A stretch of DNA of 64,000 nucleotides from Trichoplax sp. H2 (Eukaryota > Placozoa > Uniplacotomia > Trichoplacea), in the NCBI GenBank assembly GCA_003344405.1, contig NOWV01000064.1, positions 1 through 64,000 on the forward strand, in the 5' to 3' direction. Position numbers and translations under genes: made by a program. Shown in pieces: positions 29,292 to 42,000 of this stretch. The notes beneath the pieces are model-generated. The model saw only the letters and a list, made by a program, of their open reading frames with translations. It did not search any database and was not told where the DNA came from. The stretch's first letter is position 1; each line of letters opens with the position of its first letter.

Positions 29292-29381
29292 TTGTACAGT
29301 ACTGTATATGTATTATGTACTGTACCTATGTGTACGACGTAAGTGCATGTACAGTACACGTGCACTATACAGTACTGTAGC
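29292..29381. repeat. ACTGT/ACAGT repeats within the SelU 3' UTR
   Basis: Several palindromic copies of the pentamer pair lie between the SelU stop codon (29491) and the SECIS element, so the transcript would carry extra hairpins there. No other function can be read from the sequence. Confidence 0.65.
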
Positions 29382-29490
29382 TATTAATCCAAAGTCATTG
29401 ATTAAGGTAAGTACAGTATTCCAATTTCACCTGATTTTTCTTTCAAGCGTAATTAAGAAAATCAGCTAATACTGATAATTCTAACTGGAT

Positions 29491-30606
29491 TTATCGAATC
29501 TTTTCACAAGCTGACATGACTTGATTAATATCAGCGTGGTGTCCGAAGTATTTTTGTCTATGCTCGAAGAGGATGCCTTGATCGCCTTTACCAACGACAT
29601 AAAGGGCACCCAAAATTCTGCCTTCACCAACTAAATTTCCGGATACACCAGATTTCCATGCCTTGTAGGATGATTTCCAGAGGCCAAAGTTGAGAAATCC
29701 GGATAAAAACATATAACGCTGATTTCGCTTACCGCCGTAGAACCGTTTTTCAGTATCCAGATAAATTTGACCTTTAAAATAGTCTCTAAACTCATCTATG
29801 CCAATGTCTTCATGCACAACGCCAATTAAACGTACGCCTAATTTATCTAGTTTAGGCTTGATGGAGGAAACTTCAAGTGCTTCCTCCCTGCATACATGTC
29901 ATCCGGGTCTTCTCACAGCTAATATGACAGCACCAGTTCTTTTCCATAAATCACCAGCACTTAAGGACGGTAATGTGGATTCCTTCCTATCGACTCGTTT
30001 AGAGTTTTGTTCTAGAAATATCAATCTAGCTTCATTTAAATATCGGACATCAGAATTTGGAGGTGACGGCCAAAAATCATGATTGGAGTAAGCTATTGCT
30101 GCAAAAACAGCAGCTGCAGAAGCAGCTTTAATCAAGGAAGTGATTGTCCACTCCAGATTGCCGAGAATAAGAGAGAAGTAAATCTTAACGTTCGTATCGT
30201 CTACTTATTTATTCACTTTTCTTCTTTTTTGCTCTGTATATACTGTACAGTACAGTACAGTCTGTTGTTAAGGGTGGGTTAACTCGGTACAGTTTGCCTA
30301 ACTGTACAGTACACTACAGTACAGTACAGTACAGTGCAAGAAAATCGTACTGTACTAGTACAGTACTGTACTGTAAGTTCTACAGTAAGTACCTTACAGT
30401 GGTTGTTAAGTTATTTGTTGCCGCCTGCTCGTACTGTACGGTAACATGAACTACGGTACAGTACAGTACAGTACAGTACAGCAAAATCTTCGCGCTTGCT
30501 TTTCACTGGCACTGTTTTGCAACTTCCGTCTTATATACTGTATCTAGACCTCTCTATATCCACTAACCTCGGTAAATGTTATAGTAAATGTTAAAAACGC
30601 TTCCAT
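29491..30606 (-). CDS. SELENOU: Selenoprotein U / PRXL2A (FAM213A) with in-frame UGA (Sec)
   Basis: Thioredoxin-fold peroxiredoxin-like 2 family protein, a redox-regulatory protein with a CxxC motif in mammals. The main exon, 30150-29491, is open except for one TGA at 29901-29899, in the sequence AVRRPG-TGA-HVCREEA. In human PRXL2A that position is the first Cys of the CxxC motif (RRPGCFLCREEA), and fish SelU has selenocysteine there, so this reads as a UxxC active site. The frame continues after TGA through DYFKGQIYLD, FYGGKRNQR, SGNLVGEGRILG and GILFEHRQKYFG to a TAA stop. No intron can remove the TGA: the only GT nearby is 6 nt from the next AG. A first exon 30606-30568 (MEAFLTFTITFTE, donor GTTAGT) joins in phase to TGG at 30150 after a pyrimidine-rich tract. 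This gives about 232 residues with Sec near 97; human has 229. The first exon is less certain than the rest. Confidence 0.88.
30237..30485. repeat. Palindromic ACTGT/ACAGT array in SelU intron 1
   Basis: There are dense blocks at about 30238-30262, 30300-30373 and 30430-30481. If the proposed SelU first exon is right, the array lies inside its 417-bp intron. A further 18-bp copy (30628-30645) sits between the SelU and WDR91 start codons. Confidence 0.8.
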
Positions 30607-30672
30607 GTTTTAGCAAGGAATTACCATACTGTACTGTACAGTATTTTATTACGGTTTATTGAAAAAATCAAA
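30607..30672. promoter_or_regulatory. Divergent SelU/WDR91 start region, 66 bp
   Basis: Only 66 bp separate the proposed SelU ATG (30606, minus) from the WDR91 ATG (30673, plus). The interval holds one ACTGTACTGTACAGT palindrome. A shared bidirectional promoter is inferred from the head-to-head arrangement, and depends on the SelU first exon being correct. Confidence 0.45.
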
Positions 30673-33600
30673 ATGACTGCCGCCATTCCAGTGTTAGATG
30701 AGAAAATTAAGGAGTATTTCCTATTTCGTGGATTTACGGAAACATTAAAAAGCTTTGAAGCCGAAATCAAAGCCGATAAGAATAAAAGCTTCAAGGTAAA
30801 TTAAAAGAATTCTGATTCGAGCTAACATTTTACAAAGTTGTATAGGTTTTGTAAATACAGTAGTGATCTTTAATTCTTGATGCATTGACGTTATTTACGT
30901 AGCGTACGCGTATTGTATCCACATAAAACAATTATAATTATATTAACACGATTTTAAAGCCTACGATAAGTTATACTTAGCTCAGGAAGAGTTCAGGTTT
31001 TCGTTTAATGCGTATACTGGTAGCAGTAATCGTTTCTTTGGAAATTATGCTGTGAAGCTGTGATATCACGTATCATGCAAATGATAATTATAATGTGCAC
31101 CAGCGAAGCCCCTGCTGTGTACCAACACCAACTGTGATGGGAGCGATTCAACATTCACTACAATTTTGCCTCTATGTTCACAACTCTGCAGAGTTCTCGT
31201 CTGTACTATTGTGCTACACTTGTAGGAGGAATAGAAAAGGAAAAGAAAAGTGTTACTGTATTTAAAGCTCAGTATAAGTGCTTGCTCGTTTTCTCGAAAT
31301 TTTATGTACTGTATAATATTTGTAGGATACGAAACGTACAGTATTGTACAGTATCGTATTTCGAACACTAGAAAATACACGATTATACATTTACTTACAG
31401 TTAGTGTATTAGTGTGTATCTGCTGAATAAATATCGTAATGGATGACAACACTATTCACTGATTGAAACAGCTTAGTGATAATTTGCTGCCAACCTTCGC
31501 TATTACACCTATTCTACTGTATTCTATTTAAAACACAATATACAATACAGTACCATCAGTTTGTCGCTTACTACGGCTAAAGTATACAGTACAACTAAAA
31601 TTTTCATTCCTAGTTATTTCTATTTACTGTACAGTAACGGTACCATATACAGTAGCTGAAATTTCGAGGTCATTCGTTTAGCGCTATACGGGTATTAATT
31701 GACTAGGTATGCTACAGTAGTACAGTAAATTAATTTACAGTATATTTACGTTTTATAGAATTATCGAACTGCTTCGGAGTCTGAGCTATTCACTAATTAG
31801 AAATGTCCGATTCAACCACGTTGCACAGAAAGCAGTAAGTGCGATGTCTGACAATATGCGCTGAATGCAGCCCAAAGTATTAATAGGCATTTTCGCATTA
31901 GGTGCTATCAGTATAGCAGGAAGGACTAAATGCATTTTTTTGATAGAAACCTTTATGAAGTAAAATAGTAAATAGCTCAACTAGCATTTACTAGTGTATC
32001 CTATTTACGGGATTAGAAATCACAATTGTGGCATTCTATTAAATGAATAAAAACTGAAAAATTGAGATTAACTTTCTTGTTGAATATACTCGTAATTATC
32101 AAAAATTAGTACAGCATCGTAAGATACTATAATTGATCACATGTCTTTCATGCTTGCGTGGACAGACATACTCACTTCCTTTATAAGATTTCTGTCATAC
32201 TCGATGTTTTGGGTTGATTGTGATCATTGATTACTTTTGGCGAAAATACTTGTGCAACTTGATGAGATAAAACAGTTATATTTTTAATTGAGTTCGTAAT
32301 CCCTATAGATATTTAATTAAACAAATTTTATTGTACTGATATATACAGCAACGTAAACTTAGACTATGGAGGATACCTCGGTAAACGTAATAAGTGCATA
32401 GGCCTCCACCAGGGATTACTGTAAAATCTGGTTTTATACGAAGTAGCTATGTTAAGTAGGCATACAATTGAGCTGTAGCTTCTGTACGTGGTAGACGTAC
32501 AGGATAGAATGGAAAGAAAATTTAATAACATAAAATAATTTATTTATTATTGTATTCTGTTAGGTATTTATTTGCATATAGTTATATTGATAGATGACAG
32601 GTAGACGTTTTGATACATTCCGCTTAATTTGGTTATGCTAGATTGGAAAAATTATCGAACAATTGCTTTATCATATAAAGTCTTACGACATTGTTGGCTT
32701 AAAAGAATTTTATGCTGGCTTAGACAGACAATTTTTTTGCCGACTGGAACGTAATCAACTACCGAACGTCCGTCGTGTTGAAAATGGATTGCTTCGTTAT
32801 TATTTAGTGAACGCAGTTCAAAATAATAAGCATGAAAAGGTCATTGAATTTTTTCAGAAATACTCGGCTGAATTACTAAATCAGAGTGATTGGAAGGAGT
32901 GGTTTGGTAAGTTTATATAAAAATAAGAACTACGAAGCTTAATATAGCATAAGATTCTTCGCGTAACGTAAAAGCTAAGTTCTGTACTTAATTTCCTATG
33001 TGATGTAAATAGTATCAGCCATTTAAGTGCATTTTCGTAGCTGAAGTGACTGCTTAGGCTATATTGTAATCAGTAACTATACAACTCAGTCGCCTTCGAT
33101 AAACTCGGTATATTAATCTAATAAGTAATCTTTGTTTAACCATAGAGATAGTTTTAATATTTGTTACTATTTTAATAGCCTTGCCCTTTGTAAAGAATCC
33201 AGAGCAAAGCCCCACGTTTTCTATTTATTTTCACAAGTCTTGGTTAGAATCATTTGTGCTATCTTTACACAACTTCCTGAGCGTAATATGCCACACCATG
33301 CATATCCTTTATATTAATATCAAAGAGAGTATACAAAGGTCAATGCTTTCTTGGCGTTAAATGTGCTTTGATTTTCATTAATTTTATTTATTAATGAATA
33401 TGGATCACTTCAGCTTATGCGTCATTTAGTCTGGATAATAAGAGCTACCAAATGTACCTTCTTTAATACTTACATCCTTGTAATTGTAGAATATTACGTT
33501 ATTTAATTATTATTACAGCTATTTATTATAAACTATTGATTCACTAATAGCGCTTATAGACCTTAATCAAGTTTACCCGTACCTAGTATATTAAATTTTG

Positions 33601-36524
33601 AAAATGAAATGATCAAATTCCACGAACTTGAGGAAGAATATCAGGCGCTGCAAAAAAGTTATTCTGAAATGCAGACGGCCCTAAATAAGCAGTCACAAGA
33701 ACCGAATTCTAACAGGATTATTGAGAATAAGTCTTCCCAGTAAGTGGCATAATGTGAAGATTAATTTGTTACTGTATTGCCTCGGTAGGCAGAAATAAAA
33801 GAATGAGATTTGTAAGCCATTATTATTATAAAAATATAGGCCGTCACATGAGTCTAGGAAAGTAGTGGAGCTTCCGATTATAACTAAGAAATCTGATAAA
33901 CTCAATAAGAAAGAAAAGCGTTTCCAATTGAATGGATCGTTAACTAAATCTAAGAATGATGAGTTAGGCAATAGAGATAGTGCTGATGGCGATCGCCGAA
34001 ATCCTGTAAAAGATGTCAATGACAGCAAAAAAACGACTTCGGCTGAACGACAAAGCAATGCGTTAAAACAGGTTTTTAAAATAGTGACTTACTTTTAGTT
34101 GAAACTAAGGTGTAATTCATGCGTTTTTTAAGGAGATTTGTTTTCATCTTTCTTAGCTACAAGGCCTGACTAAACGACGAATGACGCCTACCCCAAAGGA
34201 AAGTAAAAGTGTCACGGAATCCAATCTCACGACTATTGCAGAGAATGAAGAGAGTATATCCGCTCAAAACATTACAACAAAGAAACCCGGTAACGAAGAT
34301 GCTACGAAATCTGTGCAAGTAGTTCCTGAGTCTACAGACGCACAGAGCCAAATATCTCATTCAGTATCGCAGGTGCTATCATCGAGCACGATATCCCCTG
34401 GGATAAATTTTCATGTCCCCACTCATTCATCTTCACAAGAAACAGCTTCGTCTGTGCCTCCAGCTCCTCCTCCTCCGCCTGTATCGAAAGTTAATCGAAA
34501 TAAGCAGATATCTAATAACGGAAATCGAATTAGAGATAGTAAAAATCCTGTGATAGGTAACCTATCAGATAAAATGCTGCATTTTTATCACTATCTTTTA
34601 ATATTCATATTGGTAGAATTTTTGTACTAAAGTGAATCATACGTCACTAGATGAAGATGACGAAGAGCATGAATCTTCAGGAGAATTGAAAGGTTACATT
34701 AAATAGGCTTTACATTCCACCAAGTGCATTAATTCTTACTGTCTTCAAATTTTTGCTGATTGTCATCATTAGATAGTAATAACGCTGGCGCTGGCAATCA
34801 TCCGTTTACTTATTTAACCTCAGTAAGCACATTCAGTCCACTGATAATTTTTAATGCCACTTTTAGAGTTTTAAATATATTTATGCTACGTATCTGTTGG
34901 GATTTTCTGATTAGTATAAGTATTTGGAACATCACTCTGCAATAATTCAATGTCGATTTTCATTCGATGCCAAGTATGTTGGTAGCTTAGAAACAGATGG
35001 TGTCGCCAAGTAAGAGTAGTCTTGATTGTATCGTGAATTTAGTTTTGAATTATCGGCTAAGGAAGCTTTTTGACTAATAATTTTATAATTAATCGCAATC
35101 AGAATATGGAATCATCAACCAAATATATCAACGGTAGATACATTAGTATCGAAGCCACCTGGCTTTGTATCGTTGGAATGGATCAGCAATTGTGACAAGG
35201 TAGGCAATTGAAAGCAATCGCATGCTGTGTTATTAATTTTGGTCTAACACTGCAACTGTCTCAGTTGCTGTTAGGCACGGGAGATGGTACCATTCGAATT
35301 TATGATAGTAGTGTCAGGAAAACCGTTAAGGATATTGAAGTTGACAAGGAATATCCCAGGTGAGATTGATGGCGATCTGATTATATTCGAGGTCAAATTA
35401 GCTGAATCTAGTAAAATTTTGTTTTTGTAGAGTTCAAGTTCTAGCATCTAGTCCTACAGGAACCTCGTTTGTAAGCGCAAATCAGGCCAGAATTTCATTT
35501 AACAGTGTTATGAACAACAAAGGCCAAAAGAATCACATATCCTTCTCTGGCATTGACACTAAGTCAGGAGTTTTGTTGACTTGGGATATGACGACTATGA
35601 TGAAGCAGGTTACTATATCATATGTTAATTTTCTATTTCGCGTTTGGTGAAAATTCTGCCTCTTATTGTCGCTTATATTTTGCTAGGAATCGCTACCTTT
35701 GGAAAAATCTGTTTTCATTAATTGTATATCATACAATGTTAGCGGAAATCTTCTTATTACTGGCGGAAGTGACGGCAAATGTAGATTATACGGTTAGATT
35801 TATTATTAAGGTACTGTAAAGTATTTGGCTATAGCCCACCAACACATATTAGAATTGAATTTTTAGATATTACCAACAACTTGCGCACTGCAACTTGGCA
35901 AGCACATAATGGAACAGTCTATGCTGTGCAGTTTAGTGGTGATGATAACAGTATTTATAGCATGGGTGCCGATAGAAAAGTAATGGGATGTTTGTCCACT
36001 GTATCACATTATTTCCTAATTTATTTCGTATAAATCTTTGTTAATACTTTTTCATTACTTTTAGTTCATTCAATGGAGTATCCGTACAATAGGTACCAAA
36101 ATTGCTGATTTTAATGTTACCCAAGGTGCATTTGGAGGCTTCTGTACACCCAATTCACAAGGCAGCATGGATAAAAAGTATTATACTCCTCGTGGAAATC
36201 TTTTCTCCTTTGATTCTAAAGGCGAATACGTCATTACGTTTGCATCGACTTGTGGACACATTTATAGGGTACTATGCATATAGTTCATTTTATGAATAAG
36301 ATTTTACTGGAACGTATTGCATATATAGGACTATATCTGAATATTTTGCCATCTTTTATCAGGTTAAGGATTCTGAAGAAGGTAATTTATTCAAGGTGCT
36401 TACTTTAGGGACACATCAGTTACCTGTGATGTGTGTGGATTGGTTTACAGCGAATACTTCTGGCACCGGTGTAACAGGGTCTTTAGATGGTACTATTCAT
36501 GTAACAAATTTTTTGAAAAGTTGA
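30673..36524 (+). CDS. WDR91: WD repeat-containing protein 91 (WDR91), 16 exons
   Basis: In animals WDR91 is a Rab7 effector that restrains the endosomal PI3-kinase complex during early-to-late endosome conversion. Exons: 30673-30795, 32642-32906, 33179-33338, 33587-33739, 33840-34071, 34157-34556, 34633-34692, 34773-34822, 34921-35009, 35103-35199, 35265-35359, 35431-35608, 35687-35792, 35867-35979, 36065-36268, 36363-36524. They join in phase to 828 residues (human 747). The N-terminus EYFLFRGFTETLKSFEAEIK and NQSDWKEWF match the family. A coiled coil (ENEMIKFHELEEEYQALQKS) follows, then a Ser/Thr/Lys-rich linker with a PPAPPPPPP run, then WD40 blades from about residue 445 (SLETDGVAKIW, LLGTGDGTIRIYD, LLITGGSDGKCRLY, SWQAHNGTVYAVQFSGDD-like in exon 14, TGSLDGTIHV at the end). 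The extra length lies mainly in the linker. Intron 1 (1.85 kb) holds scattered ACTGT/ACAGT copies. Confidence 0.94.
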
Positions 36525-39067
36525 TGTATTGGATATTAAAGTCATTTAGCCCTGGTGAGACAGATTAAGAACTGATGACTACGTACTTACACTTTAGAAA
36601 TGAAAATTCTGTGCGGCAGGTGAGATTCTACTGCAATGATATGATTTTCTTTTGTCGTAAATTGTACACTTTTAGTAATTAACCTATGCTTTAAGATATT
36701 TCCTGTTAATTTAGGTATTTAATAGTTCTTTGCACATAAACATTGAGATTTTTACGTTTTATGAAACAAAGAATTTTAAAAATAGTTGTACAGCTGATTG
36801 TAATATTACCGCGAGTTTACAATCTACAAAGTGTAATTACTGCCTGATTGATTCCGGAATAAGTAGATAATACTGACGCCGATAAAATTTGTCATTTTTA
36901 ATTTACAAAAATCAATTTGTTGTATATTATTTAAAATCTAAAGCCTATTTATGAAAGCCACTTTACTACATTTTTATATGATGCTGTTTGAAGTGTAATA
37001 GTTCATACCATGTTTTAATGCGGCCCTGACTTGAACTTTTATGTAGTAGGAAAACGATAGGTTTGCTATGATCAATTTTTGCACAAGCTATAGCATTGTG
37101 CATGTACGCTTTAATGAAGGGCGAACTACGTGGCAGCTTTCAGAATAATGCGAATATCGAATTTACATAAAATTTTTGTTTGCTGTCTGTAAAATTTCTC
37201 TAAAGCTTTTGCTGTGAATAATGGTTTAATGTATAATAATGTATATGATATATACAGTAGTAAATAATGATCCCCTAAATGCAAATATTTTTTTTAATTA
37301 ATACTTTTATGTTCGTGTAATGTATTTATAATAGATGTAAATTCATTATTAAAAGGGAAGGATGTTGATTGTATTCTGAAAGTTTCGGATGAACTGACAG
37401 CAACATTTTTACACTGAAACTTCAAAATATATGTTTTCCATTTACACTCCTGACGAAGCTCGCGTAAGACATTTCTTATAAGAGTACTATGCACAAGATT
37501 AACTGATGGATTGTGTAAAAGAGCATGCTGTTACTTTCTGATATCAGCTTTGGTGGTATACATTTACGAAAAGAAGTCAGCGACTTCGGCTTCTGAGACG
37601 ATACAGTCTCGTAACATGAATACGTTAACTTAACTCTGTATATGACATAGATTTGTTCATTTTCGGGAGGATGAAGATCTTACTGCGTAGCATATGTAAT
37701 CAATATGTATTTTGGACGGGTTTTTGTTACAGTAGCAGCATAACATAAGTAGGCTTACAGTATATGAACAGCTTAGAGGATTTGATATCAGCTTTCATAG
37801 AAATGCTTTTATACGTGTATGCTCGTATACAATTATGCAGCGTATAAACCATTTGTGTATCATGCAAAGTTACTTTATCGATAGCTAAGATTTGGTTTTT
37901 GGCAACACTAAATTCTATGGTTTACACTCTACCACTTTCATCGTAAAACATGATCAATTTCTTTCGCATCGGTATTCAATTAGTGATCATCATTCAATAA
38001 ATCAGTCAATTTTGAGTTCACTCTCGGAGTTACTTCTGATTGATTCTGTATCAACCACAACAATCACCACCATTACGTACGAGTGTTCAGCTTATGATAT
38101 TGTTTTATGAATGGTTGAGATACTGTATTATACTCACAATGAACTGTAAAGCATGTAGATTAGGCAGCACTGTGAGTTATATTCTAATTTGTGAAAGTCT
38201 TGATGGCAATTCACCAAAAATAAACAATTATCGGTGGTACGACAGCCAATACTTTGCGCTCAATGCTAAATTTATAGATCGCATTCGGTTTGCTTTCATA
38301 TCAATAGACAGAAATTATGATCTGCGGTATGCTGCTAAATGTTATAAATTTAATTAATTTTATAGTCTAGACAGAAGTTATAGTTTTTAAATCACCGACT
38401 TAGCTACATGTTAAGCATCAAATTAACAGAGAATTAATATATAATCCGTCTTAAGACCTTTGGCAGTCTGGTTGCAATAAGATTATACGAAAATTATAAC
38501 TGTGATATTCCTTTAACTGTATGATTTTGAAGTAATTGCGGCTTGCATTATATCTATAAACAATTACATATAGCGCGTCGATCAGCGTAAGCACAAGCGT
38601 TGATAAAGACAGTAATGTTGTTTCTTGAAGATTGAAATATTACTGAAGGCCATTCATTCGAATTTATTTAAGATTAATTTTGCATAAAACTTTATGATTA
38701 ATGTATGATAGATCAAGAATGAAATTAAGGAAATTGGCAAATTCTTGATAACGTACAATAGAAATAACACGGCAAATACGGTAGCGTTTAAGATTTCTAT
38801 TATCATCAGCGATTGTATTACCGACATAAGTTAAGTACCGATCCGCCTAATAAACAATAATTACAAAGTCGCTCCATAATTGTGAAGGAACCACGTAGAT
38901 CTACAATTTGGACTCTAAATAAAGTAATTATTTCATAATACCAATACTCTTTTGGTTATAAAGGTTTACAAGTTAATGCGGAGCATTTTTTAATGTAGAA
39001 AAAGAATTCGCAAAGATGAGCGTAATCTTGATATTAGTGGTTTTGATCGCGGTAGAATGTAGTTAAT
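36525..39067. other. Intergenic, no gene recognised
   Basis: This convergent spacer follows WDR91 (+) and precedes the 3' end of the unrecognised membrane-protein gene (-). It is AT-rich. ATTAAA at 36535-36540, just after the WDR91 stop, could serve as its poly(A) signal. ORFs at 37892-38357 show no domain I recognise and no splice support. The ACTGT/ACAGT arrays are essentially absent. Confidence 0.55.
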
Positions 39068-42000
39068 TCATATTTTCAATTTATTACGAGTGCTTCGACG
39101 TATTAAATTTTCGTCATATGCGTCTATTATCCGCTTGCGATTTAATTCTGATGCCATCAAATTCCGAATGCGCTCACCTTCTCGTACAGGTTCTAACATG
39201 TAGGTGCCGTATCCAATTATTATGATCATTACACTAGTCAGTGTATTAAATTGAATCTGAAAATAAATTGTGTTTATTACCAATCAAATTATTCTACATT
39301 AATCAAAGTCGATATTTAAAAGCCTATACGTTAAAGGCTAGAAGAAAACATAGACTTAATCCTCAAAGTTAGGCTATGTTGTTCTAGAGTCCTTTTGCAG
39401 TTTCAGTTTAACAGTATCCTACTACATTTACCTTGCTCTTTTCCAAAAAAGTCAAAATTATGTTAGAATAAAGAGGACACGGTAAGAGACATAAAGTCAG
39501 CATTATAGAGTCACTGAGTTCTATTATTGCTGCGGCAAGGACGTTAAAAATTGCAAAGGAAACACCATAGGCAAGGATTAAAAGACCTAAAGTAGATAAA
39601 TTCAATCTGTGTAAATCGTAAAGAAAATTAAAGAGCCAGTAAATATCTATAACCGATTACACCTTTTATAAAAGTCCATTTCATAGCTAGCAAAGTGTGG
39701 ATATCAAAAATTAGCCTATTAAAACGAGAAAATATGATGATTAGCAAATTACGGTGCTTGTACAGCAGATACATTATTTAAATACAGGATTTAATTTAAT
39801 CACGCCTACAGTAAATAAATGCTTAATCTTTACCATAATCTTAAAGAAACACTTTATATTAATTATGATTAGCTATATTAAAGTGTTATATTTGACGGCT
39901 TTTTTGGCTAAAGAGTATCTTAAGATTAGTAAACATACTTACACAATTGCACCCGATATTATGCAATTGAAACTGCTTTGCATTCCTAATAATTCTAAGC
40001 TACCATAAATTTTGATAATAAAATTTTTAAATATAACGCAAATAGCGAAAAGGAGCGATCCAGTAACGCATAAAAAAACTTCTGTAATTCTCCAAAATTC
40101 TAAGAAAGATCAAAAGTACTTTCTGTAAGCATTACCAAAAGAGTAGTTTCGAAGATTTTACTAGAAACAACCTGTATTCATAATTCGCAACGATAGAGTG
40201 AAAAATAGATCACTTTCAGAGTTTCAGTGGCTTCGTTCATTACCTGTCGTTTGCATTAAATAGTCTGCTTGAACAATAAATGGCGATAGTCGAATACCGA
40301 GAAGGCACACTGTTATTCCTAACAGATTGATGATGCCGTAACGGAAGCCAAGAAATAAAAAACCCAGAATTAGAATGATAGGAATGGAGAGCTCGAAGAC
40401 CTAGTTGTTGTCGTTATGTTGCAATGATAACAAATTATGATATAATTAGTTATGATTGACTTCAGGAAGGTTAAAACTTATAGTACTGTTATGATTTTAT
40501 CGATCAATTAATTTCATATTTGACATCTTTATGGTCATAACCCGAAGTTACGACCAAGGGATATCTAATAAGTTGCTAAGATTTTGGATCATAATGTAAG
40601 AAATCTGCAGAATAGCATCAGTCAATTGTCACAATTCCAGTAGCAACGTTACTATTAAGTATGAGGCTACGAACTATCAAATGTAATCGGAGTGTAATAA
40701 CGATAAAATAACGATTTTGTTTTAATTTGGAACTTGTCAAATCCTTGCTAGATGTGTTTCTTGTACAAAACACTGCATTCGCACCGTGCAGTGGCTGGAT
40801 CATGAAATTCTACCAGACCGTGTCTTAATATTATTTTATGATCCACTAGCTCAACAACTCGTCGATTACTAATCTCGCAGTTGAATAATCGTAAGTTATT
40901 GATATTGCAGCATATTCTTCAGGTGATTTGTGTAACTTGATAGAAAATATTACCTAGGGTATTCCGCTTAAATTTCAGTACAAGTGCTAGATAATTAATG
41001 AAAGTATAGTAAATCCATACAATTACATTAACTATCGTTGTACTTGCATGATAGATTTACTAGCGATAGAGATTTAATGACCGTTCATCGCTTATTAGCC
41101 CAAGGTATAAACAAACCTCATTCACTTCTTACCTCGATACTTCCTCTACTGGTAATGATTGAATGTCTACACAACGCAATCAAATTAGCGGCAACTTCGA
41201 GAAAGCTAATTGCAAAATATACCATCATTCTGTCAACCAGTTTCCATGAAATTTTGCTTGACTGAAGTCGCATCATTCTAGAAGTATACACCGCTGCTAC
41301 CATACCATAGCCTAAAAAGGTGGTCGTTGGAAGCAAACGAATGGAAAAAATTTTCTTAAGTTTATAACCGATGACTTGCTGAAAGGCCAAAACGAATGCC
41401 ATTAACATTGACAACCATAAAATTTTCCATAGTTTCCTAAAAATTAAAAAAACAATATTAGAAAGAATAGAGCAACTCGGAATAAGATTTTGGTACATGC
41501 GTCGGTTACTACTATAAATCTCAAATACTGAACGTAATGGATAGGTTAAGGTGCGGACTAGAAATTTGACCTTCTAGTAGTCCATAGTTAATTAAATACA
41601 AACCCAAGTTGGTCAATGCTCTAATTATTATTTGAATCTTGAGAATTTATTACCTCTATTTTAATCACCATAGGCAGTGGAAATTGTTGCTTCTAATGAC
41701 ATGACATTCGTTTTTAAAATCTGCTTGACTCATGTTATAATCGATATTTTTTGTCATTACGAAATGGATGAGGTTAACGGGGTTGGTTCTGTACTAAAAT
41801 TCTTATGGTTCGAATACTTCTTAACAGTCAAATTACACATTGATATTAACGTAGGGATATACAGTACTAGAAGTTATTGCGAATATCTTGATTATTTTTG
41901 AGCAGCTACTTTACAAATTAAACTAATGTCACAGTGTAAAACGTTTATTCGGTTATTGGCCAACAGCGTGGGCTCGACCATACTGCAGTCGATCAGTATT

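Noticed and set aside
29899-29901. Reading the TGA as a nonsense mutation or pseudogene
   Set aside because: Conservation continues unbroken after it, the position is the known Sec/Cys site, and a complete SECIS follows the TAA stop.
29798-30282. Plus-strand ORFs over the SelU exon
   Set aside because: Antisense shadows of the SelU coding exon; no homology.
37892-38357. Two overlapping plus-strand ORFs (72 and 105 codons)
   Set aside because: No family resemblance, no splice context and AT-rich composition like the surrounding spacer.
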